Shown: positions 21,765-34,129 of the stretch, piece after piece
How positions within the stretch are numbered: position 1 is the stretch's first letter
Layout of the letters: the number at the start of each line of letters is the position of its first letter
Origin: Ursus arctos
Lineage: Eukaryota; Chordata; Mammalia; Carnivora; Ursidae
Assembly: GCF_023065955.2 (NCBI RefSeq)
Contig: NW_026622886.1
Coordinates: 12,100,001 to 12,164,000, forward strand
Direction of reading: 5' to 3'
DNA length: 64,000 nt
Notes under the pieces: generated by a model
Told to the model about the DNA's origin: nothing
The model's input: only the letters and a program-made list of their open reading frames with translations
Database searches by the model: none
Made by a program: the position numbers and the translations under genes

Positions 21765-23610
21765 TAGCAACCGTGCCTTCCTTTGTAACTACCTCATACT
21801 CTTCGGCATGGGAATTTCCATGCTCTTATAAGTTTGGGAAATTCAACCTGTCATTGTACTGCAGTGGTGCCATTGATGATTTCTTATTTCTGTGTCCTTG
21901 TCCCAGGAAGGGGTTCCATCTGAAAAGATAAATTTCCGTTTCCGTTTCAAGAAAGGATGTGAGCAAACCATGGCTTCCAACTAATCAACCTGGGCAGGAA
22001 GTTCTTCAAAATGTAGTTATGAGCTTTAATTGCCCATGTTTCTACAAGTTTTGGTGAAGATTAACCTGCTTGGCTTCAATCACAACTAAAAATCAACATT
22101 TTCTTAGTAGCCTCTTCAGGAGCCCAGTAAATACTCTTTTCACTGCCTAGATTCTGAAGCACATTGAGAAAGTAAAGATATTGAGAACTAAGGGAGCTAC
22201 AATAAAAATCTTGTTATAGCATGCTTCATGATCGTGTAGGATTAGAGATTGGGGTCAGCTCCCTATCCAGCCCTCTTTCTCAAGTTTAGAAGGAAAGGAG
22301 AATGTGGAAGGGAGGTCAAACCCAAGCAAGGTAACTTCAGATAACTCCATCTAGAAAAATGGGAAGGTGAGGGGTGGGTCTCCAGATCTCCAGGATTTTC
22401 CTGGTCTGATATACTTGAATCAGTATGAGAAAGCAGGTATCAAGTAGCGGGGAGAGTCTGGAGCTGTTGCCACCATTCAGTCCCCACTGGCCACAAAATT
22501 TTGAATTGATCATTCTCAATGAGGTGGTGTCACCAATTAATCCACCAGTCTCCTAATTACCTATCCTATAACTGAATTGTTTAGTCGCCACTTACTATGT
22601 TAAGGCAAGGATTTTACCTTCTGTCCTCTATTACAGATGAAGGCTAAGTTGAAGGAAATAGTTTAGTTTGAGATAAATCAGCCTGCTGACTGAAACCCAG
22701 GAGTGGACAGATTTATCCACCAGATATAAGCAATATTCCCCATGTTAGACTTAGGGAAGAGCAACCTGAGTAAGACTTACAGCATAGAAAGGCAAGGAAC
22801 TTTCTATGAGCAGCCCTCTCCGAAGAGGAGAAGTGCAAGAGCTGACTGAAGCATATGTAGTTTATTTTTTCCAGATTTTCCAGTTAGACACAACTGCTAA
22901 CACCCAGGGGTCTTCTTTCGACCAGACATGTGCTAAGTACCCTCTAGGTATTTTCAGGATGCATCGTTCGTCCCTGTACACTTAAACATTGTGGAAAGAT
23001 CATTTGTAGGGACCTATCTGAATAATGAGTAAACTATACATTTCTCTAGGTCACTAGTTCTTAAAAGAATTTTGTTCATTTGTTCAAAATCTCTCTAGTA
23101 AAAATCCCCCCCCTCTCTTTTTTAAGTAAGGTATGTAAACCGATCCAAGCAGAGACGCTAGTTAAAGAGTGACTGGGGGACACAGATCCTTTTTCACTTA
23201 TCCCTGATTTTTGTGAGTTTCAGAGAGGGCTCCAGGGGTCATTGGGACTCCCTAAGGCCCTACAGGAAATCATGACTCCAGAGAATCAGAAACACTTCCC
23301 TGGATTAATCCAGGGCTACAGAAAGCTAGATTCTAGACGCTGGTAGAGTTATTTTTACTAAACTATATTTGGGTGTGATGTTTCAGCCTGCATTAAGGGA
23401 GGTTATGCAAATGCTTACAGGCGCACAAAACTAATTTTCTTTATTGTAAGGATATTATTGAAGATATTGCTTACCACATTAAATAAGGTTCCCTTTATGA
23501 AGACCCAAGGGAAATTTTTTCTTAGGTTGTTGTTTCTAAGAATAGATGCTCTTTTTCTAAGCAGCCGGCTTCTTTTAATCTATAGACTCTATGAAACCTG
23601 AAAACAACTC
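21765..23610. other. Repeat-poor unique DNA
   Basis: No transposon I can name and no exon with consistent splice phase. A short C-run and T-rich stretch lie near 23107. Confidence 0.45.
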
Positions 23611-23614
23611 TCTT

Positions 23615-23975
23615 ACTTAGTTCAGGCTGCTATACCAGAATATTGTAGACTTGGTGGCTTATAAACAACAAATCTATTTCTTCACAGTTCTGGAAGCTGG
23701 GATATCGAAGATCAAGTTGCCAGCAGGTTTGGTATCTGGTGAGGGCCCATGTCCTAGTTCATAGATGTTTGTCTTCTTGCTGTGTCTTCACAGGTGGAAG
23801 GGGAAAGAGAGCTGTCTGGGACATCTTTTAATTTTATAAGGCACTAATCCCATTCATAAGGTCTCTGCCTTCATGACCTAATTACCCCCCAAAGGCCCTG
23901 CCTCCAAATAGTATCACATTAGGGATAGATTTCAACATATGAATTTGGGGGGACACATTCAGTATGTGACAACAG
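23615..23975 (-). mobile_element. MaLR-type solo LTR, antisense
   Basis: Antisense LTR: TTAGTTCAGGCTGCTATACC, then TTCACAGTTCTGGAAGCTGG, GGTATCTGGTGAGGGCCC, GGCACTAATCCCATTCATAAG, CATGACCTAATTACC and TTTCAACATATGAATTTGG. Same general family as the sense copy at 18322 but opposite orientation. Confidence 0.88.
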
Positions 23976-23979
23976 CTGT

Positions 23980-25450
23980 TCATCCTTCTACTTTGGTATT
24001 GACTGCTAAAAAGGTCAGACCCAAATTGGCGACTACCTGAAGCAAGTGGATGCGTTTCATGTATTAACTCCAGCCTTGCCTTCTTCTTGCGCTCCTTACT
24101 CTGTCCTTTGATCTATGTATTAATTAGCAGTCTTCGGCAGCTGACAGCTAATCCAACTCAACCTATTTGGACCTAAAGATGAGACTGATTCCACGCAAGA
24201 CACGTTTATGGATGAGAGAGAGGGATTTCCGAAGGAAATTCAGGATAGTCTTAGCAGAAGGAGAGAAATGGAGAGAAAGCATGGCAGCAGGATTTGCTGC
24301 TGTGGTTCCAAGTCTCATATCCAATCATTACCAAGTCAAGTGAAAGAAAAGAAGATTATTTCTCCCCCCAAAACTTTGGGAAATATCCTTTTTTTTTTTT
24401 TTTCATCACTGGGTGCGTTAGGGTTAAGTGCCTATCCTTGAACCAAGTTAGTAGAAACGTTGCTCGGCTTAGGAAGCCATTAACCAATACACCTAATGTT
24501 ATAACATGAGTAGGACGTGGGTAGAATATGGTTCTCTTGACCTATAACTATTCCTGCTCTGCCCCTCCCCATGCCATTTTCCTTAGAATTTATCTATTTC
24601 ATGTCTGTTTTTTTGCAGTTTTGCCCTAAGCTAGAACGGGTCAATAAGATAACTAATCCCTGCTCTGCTGGTAATTTCCAGGTAACATAGTACCTTCACC
24701 TCATTTACAAGGCCCTAAAGAGCCATAAATGCAGGGGCCCTGGTTACTTTTTATTTAAGGACATAAAGTAGAAGTAAGAACAAGGCTACTAAAAACACAC
24801 CTAATAATTGAGTCCCCTCTTCTTGCTACTGATGGTGAGTAATTCAGACATTTGTTTTTTCAGCAGCCCAAATGAAAGGGGATGATGGTAGGAGTAAGGG
24901 TACAAGAGATGATGGGTCATCTTCATTGAGGGGTGGATACATGGATCGATTGTAGGTCTTACAGGCAATCTCTATAAATGCTTTTTCTTTGAGGAGTTTT
25001 TGATGGATATTGTACAATTCCAGAACTTAGGCAGTGCTTAGCACAGAGTAGAATTTGCTAGGCGAATGAGGAACTTCACGCTGGCACGCTCATGGTTTAT
25101 GTAGAACTAATCTCGCTGGGCCCCCCATGAAGACCAGTGTCTGCCAGTGGATTCACTCCTCCTTTCCAATTTACACAGGCCCCTGATGTTTCAAGCTGAA
25201 ACAACTATAGCAACATTGCCAGATCTCCCTCTGCCTCTGTCTTTCTTCTTTTATGAAGAGTGACGGGTTGCCCGCTCTAAGGTTTGGCAAATGAGATCCA
25301 TGCTCCCAAATTCCACTTACAGGATTCTGGTGCTTTCACACTCTTTCTTCTCCTTTCAATTTCATACCACCATTAGGATATTATTGCCTCTGAATCCTGG
25401 CTGAGATCCCTGTATTTTTTAATTGGTTAGGGCAGGGAGTGAGAAGCAAT
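23980..25450. other. Unique DNA
   Basis: No gene or named repeat. A T run at 24389-24403 is the only simple sequence. The two frames at 24208-24509 overlap it and lack protein character. Confidence 0.45.
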
Positions 25451-25454
25451 TAGT

Positions 25455-25565
25455 CAGTTTATTTAAAATGCAGATTCCTGGGCTTTACTCATATGGAATT
25501 CTGAATCAGTATCCTAGGAGGTGGGAGTCCTAGAATCAGCATTTCAATACACAAGCCAGATTCAC
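25455..25565 (+). mobile_element. MER5A-type hAT-Charlie fragment
   Basis: Text includes AAAATGCAGATTCCTGGGC, then TCTGAATCAGTATCCTAGG and GAATCAGCATTTCAATAC, corresponding to the middle and right of MER5A. Partial copy. Confidence 0.7.
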
Positions 25566-25620
25566 ATTTCAGCCATTGAAGCCAGCTTTTAACACCCTAC
25601 AATAAAACCATGGTTTAAGT

Positions 25621-25877
25621 TAGTCTTTCTCAACCTTTGGCTCATTAATGCCCTCCCAAGGAGCTTTTATTGTTTTTTTTTTTTTTTTTTCTTACTCACC
25701 ACCTACCCTCTCATCCCCCGCCATGAAAATTTAATACTACCAGTATACGATAAATATGTTTAGGCTGTGGTCCTTTGAGGAGATACAAACCATGGTAATA
25801 TTTAAGTGTTTTTCCATCCCCCACCATGAATAAATTTTCATCCCTTGGGGAGACATTGGTCTTATTGGGAATACATG
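25621..25877 (+). mobile_element. hAT-type non-autonomous transposon with 8-base target duplication
   Basis: The left end TAGTCTTTCTCAACCTTTGG resembles the hAT terminus CAGTGTTTCTCAACC. The right end reversed, CATGTATTCCCAA, matches it loosely. It is flanked by GTTTAAGT (25613-25620) and GTTTAAAT (25878-25885), an 8-base duplication with one mismatch, the length expected for hAT. A T run at 25671-25691 is internal. Two similar phrases, CATCCCCCGCCATGAA and CATCCCCCACCATGAA, lie inside. Confidence 0.6.
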
Positions 25878-26019
25878 GTTTAAATCAAAGGCTTTGGAAG
25901 CTCACTGTGCCCGTCCCTGGATGCCCGCTGTGCCAGTGGGCACCAGAACTCACCATGCTTCTTAGTCACTTCATCTCTCCTCCTCCACCTTCAGACTATC
26001 CTTTCTGAATGTCTTCTGT

Positions 26020-26805
26020 CGATCAACGGCACTGTCCAGTCAGAAGTGTTGGAATTATCCTAACCGCTCCTTTCCCCCTGATCCTGCTAATTTTACCTGC
26101 CACACACTTTACAAACATAAATCTTCTATAAACCAACCACCAAATATCTCATTCTGAATGTCATGCTTTCTTCTCTGAATGGCTGCAACAGTCTGCTAAC
26201 CTCTTTCTCATATCTGGTCTTCAAGCCCAAAGATTTGACTAAAGATGTACACAAAATCTGACTCAATTCAAATCTGATCCCCTTCACACCCTTGCTGTAA
26301 CCTTTCAGTGGCTCCCTGATGCCTCTGAGATGAAGCACAGATGCTTCAAAATGGCGGCTGACTGTCTAAAGTTTGGTCGCCTATGCTATTTCTCCACCCC
26401 ATCCCCCACGTTCCTGTCTTCACATTTTATGTTCCGGTTTCCTGAACTGCGAATCTCACTGTTTTATGCTTCTTTGTCTTCCTTATGTGGTTCCTTCTTC
26501 CTGAGATTCCGTTTCCATTCTTTGCTAACTGGCTTGTTACTCCATAGCCTTCAAAACTCAGCCCAGTCTTTGCCTCCTTGAAGAGCCATTCCCAAGAGCC
26601 CAGACTGTGCTAAAACGTCCTCCCCAGAATCCCGGGCCGCTCTGAGCTTCTTTTTGTGGCATCACTTTGAAATCACGTCTGTCTCTCATTAAATCCCAAA
26701 CTTGTGGATGGCAGCAACCTCCTCTTTTTATTTTTCCATCTCCAGAAGCTGGCGGAGTGCTTGGCACATGACGAATGTTCAATAAAATGTTTGTTGAAGT
26801 AAACC
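26020..26805 (+). mobile_element. L2 LINE 3' region
   Basis: An extended sense L2 match: TTTCAGTGGCTCCCTGATGC, then CTTCAAAACTCAGCCCAGTC, GCCTCCTTGAAGAGCCATTC, and the terminus GGCGGAGTGCTTGGCACATG with TTCAATAAAATGTTTGTTGA. It is ancient and without function. Frames at 26330-26970 on both strands come from it. Confidence 0.88.
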
Positions 26806-26809
26806 CAAC

Positions 26810-27739
26810 TACCCTTCCCAAAGTTGGGGGTACTAATTAGTATTAAAATGGACCAAAAAAGCAGGTGCCCAGGAAGGAAATAGAAAGGCCTTGAGAATCC
26901 ACCAATGGGATAATTACTTCTAAATAATTCCATTTGAACCAGAGTTGCTCCTGAAAGATGCCAAAACAACTGGTCAGTTCATTGGAAAAGTCAGCCAGTT
27001 GGCATCACAGAGACCAAAACATTCAACCAGTCATTTCACTCAACTTGTGACTTTTCAACAGGTGTCCGTGCAGCCCGGATGGAAGAAGTTACTGATCACT
27101 CTTTGTCTGTTTCTACTTTCTCCTCTTTCCTAACCTCCCACCCACACCCCGCAGCCTATGCTGCTGTTTCAGCACCCGTGTGAATATAGGAACCCTTTCA
27201 AATACTTATATTTGAGAAAATTCCCTCGGCTGGCCAGAAAATGCCCTGAACTGTCCGCCTGGAAAATCCTACAGAAGAAAAGGCAAGTTTAACCACGTTG
27301 CTCTAAAGCACTAGCCCCTTTCAGGTTTTGGACACGTGGCCTCTCTGGCTGAATGGACAGAAAGTCTGAATGTGTAAGAGCAGCTAAAAACAACAACGCA
27401 AACAAGACAGCCATTCTCACTCCCCTCAGACCACCGCTCCGAGAGGCTTGCTCTCCGACGGGCTCTACATGCTAAATAACCCCCTATTCTTCGTTCACGT
27501 TGACTTGGTGGCCCGAGCCAGGTGAAAAGACAATTGACCCAAACAGCCAACTTGAGCTCCAAACTTCGCTAACGAGGTGAATATTTTCTAATCCCAGTCT
27601 GCATTGTCCCTCACCGAGTGCCGCTTTCTAAAAATATGTCCTTCACGTCAAAGGATAATTGTTAAAAGAAGGTGGGGGTGGGCAGAAAAGGAGTCCCTTA
27701 ATGGACTGTTTTATAGTTTTGTTGTGTGCTTTCTTGCAG
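26810..27739. other. Repeat-free upstream intron flank of exon A
   Basis: No transposon was recognised. The last 40 bases form the pyrimidine tract and acceptor of exon A. The rest is unique and may include conserved intronic sequence. No phase-compatible upstream exon was found here. Confidence 0.45.
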
Positions 27740-27809
27740 GCGACTTTTTGGCAAATACTGCATCTTCAGCCGGGAGGAGCTGGCTGAGTACAAAAGAGCT
27801 TTTGAAGCG
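27740..27809 (+). CDS. Candidate internal coding exon A, EF-hand-like helix, gene not recognised
   Basis: Seen: a 70-base open segment preceded by a pyrimidine-rich tract ending TTTCTTGCAG and followed by a strong donor, GCG|GTGAGT. The first base completes a codon from an upstream exon outside any segment I could identify. The remaining 69 bases encode 23 residues that include CIFSREELAEYKRAFEA and end exactly on a codon boundary (phase 0). Family knowledge: an acidic, amphipathic start of the form S-x-E-E-L-x-E-x-K-x-A-F is typical of the entering helix of calmodulin-like EF-hands. The other two frames fit worse; one meets a stop inside the exon. Inference: this is a constitutive exon of a + strand gene, and 57244-57409 continues it in matching phase. 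The protein identity, cell location and partners cannot be stated. It lies in repeat-free sequence, which supports a functional exon. Confidence 0.6.
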
Positions 27810-28061
27810 GTGAGTGTAAATTCAGACTCCTTTTCTTTCTTCCTTCCTTCCTTTCTTCGCCCTCTCTCTTCTCCTGTGTCTGGAGACCGCTAAGCAGAAA
27901 TAATAAGCGCCGTTGCTTGCAGGACACGTCCATGAATGACTCAAACATCAAATGTAACTTTAGGATGGAGACACGCTTTATTCTTTTCTGCAGAAGTTTC
28001 CCTATCCATTCTTTATTTACATGTTGTGGTAAGGCTAAACGATGTCCAGCCAGTCAGAACA

Positions 28062-28100
28062 CACACACACACACACACACACACGCACGCACACACACAG
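28062..28100 (+). repeat. (CA)n microsatellite with CACG variants
   Basis: About 19 CA units including two CG interruptions (GCACGCACACAC). Confidence 0.97.
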
Positions 28101-28104
28101 AGGA

Positions 28105-29180
28105 GGCCATTAAACAAATTAAAAGGGATGGGGATGACTAATACAGTACTCTTGGAATCCCCAATTTGATTAGTCTGAGTTTAATACACAAAAGCAGCGC
28201 CGGAGAAAGAGAGGAGGCGAACTGCTCTTTAATAACCTGTACAATTAAATTATGGTGATGAATTTAACTATTCTGTGCTTCTTAAAGGAGTCTTATTATC
28301 TGATTGCTTGTGCGAGAAAGTCAGTCTTTCTTCAGGGTTTCGGAGTGTGTCCCCAGAAGTCTCTTGGTGGCAGTTCTGTGCTTGAAAAGATGTTTCTTTC
28401 CTCTTTTGAAACTGCTTTCCTGTTTCTGAAGTGTGTCTCCAGAAATTACTCAGATGGTTTTAGCTCCTTGCGAGTCCTTACTTTTCTTTAGCTCTCTGGA
28501 AATCTGGAGTTGGAAAGGGTCATACAGAGTAAGAAGACTGGTTTTCCCTTTGGTAACTATAGCTGGATGCTTTGGGATGACTTTTGGCAGTAATATGCTT
28601 TAGATATGTAGAGAGCATCCTGCTTTTTTTCTTGAAGGAGGCCCATTCTATCTTAGGAATAGAGGCATCTCACCAAACATCAGGGGGCATACTGCGTCAG
28701 AAGTTGACCTTGATTTTCTAGGGGCCAGGCTGCCCTATTTGCTCCCTCTTGGCAGTCATCATTCCATTATAAAGCAGTGTGTGAATCTCCATCCAACAGT
28801 TCTTTATAGAAATGTGTCTTCCATTGCCTTTACTTGTAAGGTATAATTCAGGCGGGCGCTATCCCAACAGGCTGTTACTTTATACAGGGCACATTCCCAT
28901 AAACTGTTGAATGATAAGCTAAAATGGAGCAGGCAAGGGGCAAGGGTTGGGAGAATTCTTGTACTGCTGGCTTCTAGCCTAGCTTCTACTGGACCTCAGG
29001 TGCTATTATAAAACAGACTTACCTGTTTCCACCTCAGGTGTAAGTGATGAGTAACAATTACTCACAGTGACTTCATTTTCCAATGTGAATGGAGTCGGTT
29101 TCTTACTCGCACCTGAGTCCCAAGAGAGTTAAGTGTAATATTCCTCTGTGGTTACCAGATTGGACTTTGTTTCGAGGTGG
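28105..29180. other. Unique intronic DNA
   Basis: No named repeat or exon-like segment; T-rich around 28300-28500. Confidence 0.45.
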
Positions 29181-29184
29181 TACA

Positions 29185-29405
29185 AAATATGAGTTAAAAG
29201 CACAGATTCCGGAGCCTGAAAGCCTGACTTCACAGCCCGGTTCTGCCACTGCTCACTTCAAGATCTTCGGTATGTTGTACATCTCAGTCGGCCTCAGTTT
29301 CCTCGTTGCAAAATGAAGAACTTTTGTGGATGATGATGATACCACAAAAAGTTGTGGTAAGAGTTAAATGACATGTGTAAAGCCATTGAACAGGGTCCGA
29401 TATGT
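29185..29405 (+). mobile_element. MIR SINE, nearly complete
   Basis: GGAGCCTGAAAGCCTGAC, GGTTCTGCCACTGCTCAC, TCGGCCTCAGTTTCCTCG and GTTAAATGACATGTGTAAAG follow the MIR consensus from head to tail. Confidence 0.88.
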
Positions 29406-29424
29406 GAATTGGGACCTCATTAAT

Positions 29425-29640
29425 TATGGAGCAGTTACCATAAGCCAGGCACTCTGCTAACCCCTTATGGGCATTCTTACCTCAGGTATACAACCAACCA
29501 AAAATGTAGTTGCTAACTTCCGTATTCGAGAGATGGGAAACTGAGGTTTCTTGAAACTAAGCCACTTGGCCAAGGTCACGGAATACAAAGTGGTGAATCA
29601 CAGAGTTACATCTATGAATGTGGCTAGCCTGACTCTGGAA
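29425..29640 (-). mobile_element. MIR SINE, antisense
   Basis: AGCCAGGCACTCTGCTAAC, GAGATGGGAAACTGAGG, CCACTTGGCCAAGGTCACGG and the final CTGACTCTGGA give a reverse MIR next to the sense copy, tail to tail. Confidence 0.82.
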
Positions 29641-29644
29641 CATG

Positions 29645-30395
29645 GGTGCTCAGCCACTTGTTATACGATGTATATTTGAAAATATATACTTGTTCCTCAG
29701 GACAGTATTATCCAATAGGGGAGAAAACAGTGAAAACATGTGGAAATGCAGATAGAATGCTCCCCTTTACTCAGATTCATCATCTCTTCATTTGCTTCCC
29801 AAATCTGTGAGTATTTACAGTAGGCGCCGTAAGAGTGAGTGTGTGGAAATTGCCGCAGTGACCCCATCAGGTAGGACGTGATGAGAGAACGCTGAGCGTG
29901 AGGCCAAAGTGGCGAAGGAGCCATGACAGTGATCAGGAGGCAGAAAAAATGAGTAAGAGTTGCCTGCCTCTGTTGCCTTCTTTTGGCACAGGAGAGAATC
30001 ATGGGAAACAGGCTTTAAAGAGGGAAGGAGCACTTGTTTAATGGAAGCTATCGACCTGAGAAAATGAACAAGGGACAGAGATCCAATGAAAGTTACAAAG
30101 ACTCTTCCACTGCTTTCCCTTAAAGGTCTAAGATACAGGGGCAGAGGTAAAATTTGTCTTCTCATAGCTTGAGGTACTCAAACCTGCATGAGAAAATGGT
30201 AATGTCAGGACTCAGAAGGTTCTCAGGACTTCTTTAAGTTTCCTGAGTGACTACCAGAAATCATGATCCAGTTAGTCCAGTTAGAGTGGGAAGCAGATTT
30301 TCTTTAACACAGGAAGCTGTCCGTGGAGTGTACTTAGGGAAGCAGGCTCCTATACGAAATGTCCAAAGAGGGAATGAGGAGGTCCGGGTGTCAGC
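29645..30395. other. Unique intronic DNA
   Basis: Two overlapping antisense frames (101 and 116 codons, 29697-30165) are open but show no domain and no flanking splice sites that fit. Confidence 0.4.
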
Positions 30396-30399
30396 TTTT

Positions 30400-30500
30400 G
30401 CTGATCGCCCCTGTGAAATCAGACTCATCACTTAGCTGCTCTGCACCTGTCTTCTGCATTATAAAATGACGGTGTTGAACTCAATAATCCCTGATTAATT
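30400..30500 (+). mobile_element. MIR-like fragment
   Basis: TCACTTAGCTGCTCTGCACC, TGCATTATAAAATGACGG and a TTGAACTCAATAATCCC stretch follow the tail half of a MIR-type element. Confidence 0.5.
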
Positions 30501-30507
30501 ATATTTC

Positions 30508-31090
30508 ATGATTTTATATATTGGGCATATAGAAGTCAATAAAAATGCAAACCTACAACTACGTGGATTTAATAAACTGCTCTGTCAGCCCTGGAACCTT
30601 GAGAATATCACTAAAATCTCTGGTAACCTTAGTTACCTTAGTGCAGTCTGTAATTCGAGGAACCTGGACCGGATTACCTCTAACAGCCATTGTGGTGCTG
30701 ATTTTCCCGAAGGACCATTTTGTTCCTGGAGAGAAGAGGACACACACTTCAAAGCCTTGTTTGGGGGAAGCTCTGTCCCTGGACATCAACTCTTGGGCAA
30801 TCCAAAGAAAAACACCCATGGAAATTATGTGGTGGGAACTTTAATTACTAACACAGGGTGTGAGTTCAAGAGATACATTTGATGAAATTTGGATTCTAGG
30901 CACAAAGGAAGCTGATGTTAGCTTTAGAATTGGGTTATTACTCCATGTTCTTTTTTTGGATAAAATTCCAGGAAAAAAAGAAAACACTAAAACTGTTGGA
31001 AAGATTTTGTAAGGCTATCCTTGAAACAGGCCAATAAAATCTGGGGATGGTTTATTAGGAAACAAAACTGTGCTGGCAGAGGACTTTGTG
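30508..31090. other. Unique DNA with a 124-codon unassigned frame
   Basis: Three frames are open together over 30545-30880 (two on +, one on -), which usually means chance openness and not coding. The 124-codon + frame contains ADFPEGPFCSW, which loosely recalls a MAM-domain start, but no further domain residues follow and no acceptor-donor pair suits it. I do not call it a gene. Confidence 0.3.
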
Positions 31091-31094
31091 GGTT

Positions 31095-31220
31095 TGCTAC
31101 ATGACAGTGCAGTGAGAATTGGCTCGGGGACTGGGAACCTTCCGGCAAGTCCTTTGCTTTTCTGAGCCTCTGTTTACTTATCCATAAATAAAGGGGGGAT
31201 AGTATCTCTCACCTATAACA
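31095..31220 (+). mobile_element. MIR SINE fragment
   Basis: GGCAAGTCCTTTGCTTTTC, TGAGCCTCTGTTTACTTATC and CATAAATAAAGGGGGGATAG follow the MIR core and tail. Confidence 0.65.
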
Positions 31221-31234
31221 TGAAGAATGAATCA

Positions 31235-32440
31235 GACATGTGGGCAGACATATGGCCAGACATGTCCTCATAGAACTCACTCTCTAGGAAAGGAAGATGG
31301 GCAAAAGGCAAATTAATAAACGTATACTTAGGTGCTTATATAATGTCAAGTAGTGATGAGTGATATGAAGTAAAATTTAGCAGGGTGAGTGGAGAGATGG
31401 TATCCGAGGGCTGCTATTTTAGCGGCCCCTTCTGAGTAGGTGATACTTAAGCAGAAATCCCAATGAAGTGAGAGTGAGCAGGTGGCTATATGAGGTAATA
31501 GTCATCTTGAAGAAAGAATAGCCATCCTAGAAGCCCCAGGAGAGAGTGCACTTGGATTATTCTAGGAACAAGAGCAGATATAGCAGGGTGGAAAGAGTAT
31601 TGAGTAGAAAGATCAGAGTGAGCAACCTGATAAGCAAAAGCAAGGGAGTCATTCCACCTGTCGGCATTGAAAGAATTAGATTGGATGATCTCTAACATAT
31701 GGTCAGGCTCTGAAATATTTTATCCTCTCAACCAGACCACCAGTCATCTGAAGGCATGGAATTCATATTTATATCCTTTGTAGTGACAAAGCAGTAGCAT
31801 ACACTGCATTAAATTGAGTACATTGGGTATTAATTGTGTATAAAAAGGAGGTGGAGATGAGGACAGAAAGCAGAGGACAGTTCCTGCGGGACCTTGTTGA
31901 GGACTATGATAAGTCTCAGATTCTACTGAGACAATCAGTGGGGGATTTTGAGCAAGACAACAGCATGACTTGACTTCCTTTCTTAAAAATGATCACTCTG
32001 ACTACTATGGAGAGAACAGACAATCTGTGTGTGTGGAGAAGAGAGCAGGAGAGGTGAGTGAGGGAAGTGGGAGGCTGATGGGAGCTTGGACTAGGGCATG
32101 AGGGAAGGAAAGTGGTCAAAATTGAAAAGAGAGAGAGAGAGAGAGCGCCAGTTTGTCGGTAAAGAGTGTGAAAAAGAAGAGTCAAGACTGACCTTGGCCA
32201 CCAAATGGAGAAGAAGCAAGTTTTGGAGGAATACCAAATTGTCAGCTTTCCATCTGGCTACATGTAAGTCTAGACATTCAAGTGAAAATGTTGGGTATGT
32301 AGTTTGGAATCACCAGCATAGGTAGGGCATTTAAAGTCATGAAATAAGGACATAAGTATAAATAGAGAAGAAAAGAGATTTATTAGTGTAAATCTGGGGC
32401 ACTCCAGGGTCAAGAAGATGAAGAGTATCCAAAAAGAGAG
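31235..32440 (+). repeat. Long ancient interspersed repeat, name not assigned
   Basis: About 1.2 kb with the ordered phrases of an old, high-copy mammalian element: CATAGAACTCACTCTCTAGG, AAGCAGAAATCCCAATGAAG, AACAGCATGACTTGACTTCC, ATGATCACTCTGACTAC and TCACCAGCATAGGTAGGGC. It is degraded, with an internal (GA)n run at 32127-32145. I recall this type but not its certain name. Confidence 0.55.
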
Positions 32441-32489
32441 ACTCAAAGGCATAGCCTGTGGGTTGGAAGAAAACCAGACTGTTCACCAC

Positions 32490-33100
32490 CCAAGCTTGGA
32501 TTACTGCACTGGTGTCTTGCATTTCAGCCTCTTGACTTTCCCATTTTTTCTGATGTGTTGTTATTGGTTTCATCTTTATACAAAACTGAGAATAATTTTT
32601 CAATTATTTATGTTTAAAGACTTCCATTGTGGAGAATAAAAGCAGAAAGTATCCACAACAGTAATCATTTCCTGGTTCCCCCCACCCCAATATCTCTCCC
32701 CCAGTCCCCAATAAAGACATGTACATACATGTGAACATAGACACGATTTAAAAAATGGAGATTATTTAGAATTCAGTTGTGAGTGAGAGCTGTTTGTAAG
32801 CATTTATATATTCTCACACACACATATGCACATACCCCTTGGGGAGAGTTTGTTAAATACTTCTTTCTGTTTCTGGCTTACTTTCCTTCATACCTCCATT
32901 TGTAACTTTTTTTTTCCATTTACTGTTGGTTTGTCCTGTGACTCTGAAAGTTCTTCAAGAAAAAGTCTAATTTATATTTTTGTTTTGTTCAGTGTTTGAG
33001 CCCAGGGATGATGTTTACTATATGATTATTGAAATGAAGTTTTAAAATCTCATCCAGGGAGTGGAAGAAATGCAACAGGAGATTTTGATCACCAGTGGGC
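32490..33100 (+). mobile_element. Probable L2-type fragments
   Basis: TTGGATTACTGCACTGGTG with CTTGACTTTCCC resembles the L2 3' region. The stretch around 32900-33020 (GACTCTGAAAGTTCTTCAAG, GAGCCCAGGGATGATG) resembles an L2 terminus. Strongly diverged. Confidence 0.4.
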
Positions 33101-33104
33101 CAAG

Positions 33105-33770
33105 GATAGCATATTTTTCCAGGAGAATCCATTGGATTGAAGCAAGAAAGCAGCCAATGGCTAAGGAAATGGAAGAGGCAAAAATTTATCAGGGCTTCAG
33201 TGGATTCAAGATAGGACACAGCTTCCAGAGATGACTAGTGTACAAATCAAGGACTAGAGATTTGTGGTCTGAGCCCACACAGAGGAGACTAGTGGAAGGA
33301 GCCTCGATTTTGGGAAACACGGAATTTTCCAGTGATTCTCCAGGTACCCCAGGGACCAGGCTTAGGGAAGTAAAGCTAAATATATGCATGATTTACATGT
33401 GGAGATCTAACTTTTAATCTCTTGCCAGATGTAATTCTTTTTGGAAAGGGACCTTAGTGATGTTGACTTGAACCTGAAGGTCCTTGGTGTCTGGAGCTGG
33501 GCCAAGTTGGAGCAGGTTAGGACATACACCTGGAAAGATCTGCATGTGAAAAAGACCATGATTACACAACCAAAGAAGCTACCAGGGTCAGAGAGACCTG
33601 CCAAACCAGAGATGTAAGGTGATATATAGGGGCCATATATACTGATGAGTACAGCAATTCACTTCAGAAGCATGAATATTTGGAGAGCAGCAGAAAGAAT
33701 TATTGTAGAATTAGAAATACCAAAATGGCTTTCAGGTAGATGTTTTTTAAAGAGTCAGGAAAGACAAAGA
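33105..33770. other. No confidently recognised feature
   Basis: Unique or too-old sequence. Small frames on the minus strand have no protein features. Confidence 0.4.
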
Positions 33771-33771
33771 C

Positions 33772-33802
<31 letters not shown>
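33772..33802 (+). repeat. (TAA)n microsatellite
   Basis: Ten TAA units ending in ACAACAACC. Confidence 0.97.
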
Positions 33803-33804
<2 letters not shown>

Positions 33805-34129
33805 CAACCAATCTCCTGAGCCATTAATAAGTACCAAGCTCAGTCCTGAGATTTTCATCTGTAGAGCAATTTGAACAAAAGAATCAATGCATGAAACTTT
33901 GCCCCCAGAAATTAATTAGCATGTTGAAAAGGAAAAATCTGCCCATCATTAACATAAAACCAAATCAAATGGATATGAAGAGAGAGAGTGAAGACAGTGT
34001 GAGAAAAAGGAAAACGATAGATGTGAAACGAAACATCTCTACTCATCCCAGGTAAGAATTTTAAAAATGGAAGAAGAGCTTATTGTCTTTGAATTGAAGG
34101 ATTTATTCAGTAATATTGGATAGTTGAAA

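Noticed and set aside
30508..30882. 124-codon frame with a fragment recalling a MAM-domain start
   Set aside because: Only a short, loose resemblance (ADFPEGPFCSW); two other frames are open over the same bases and no splice sites fit.
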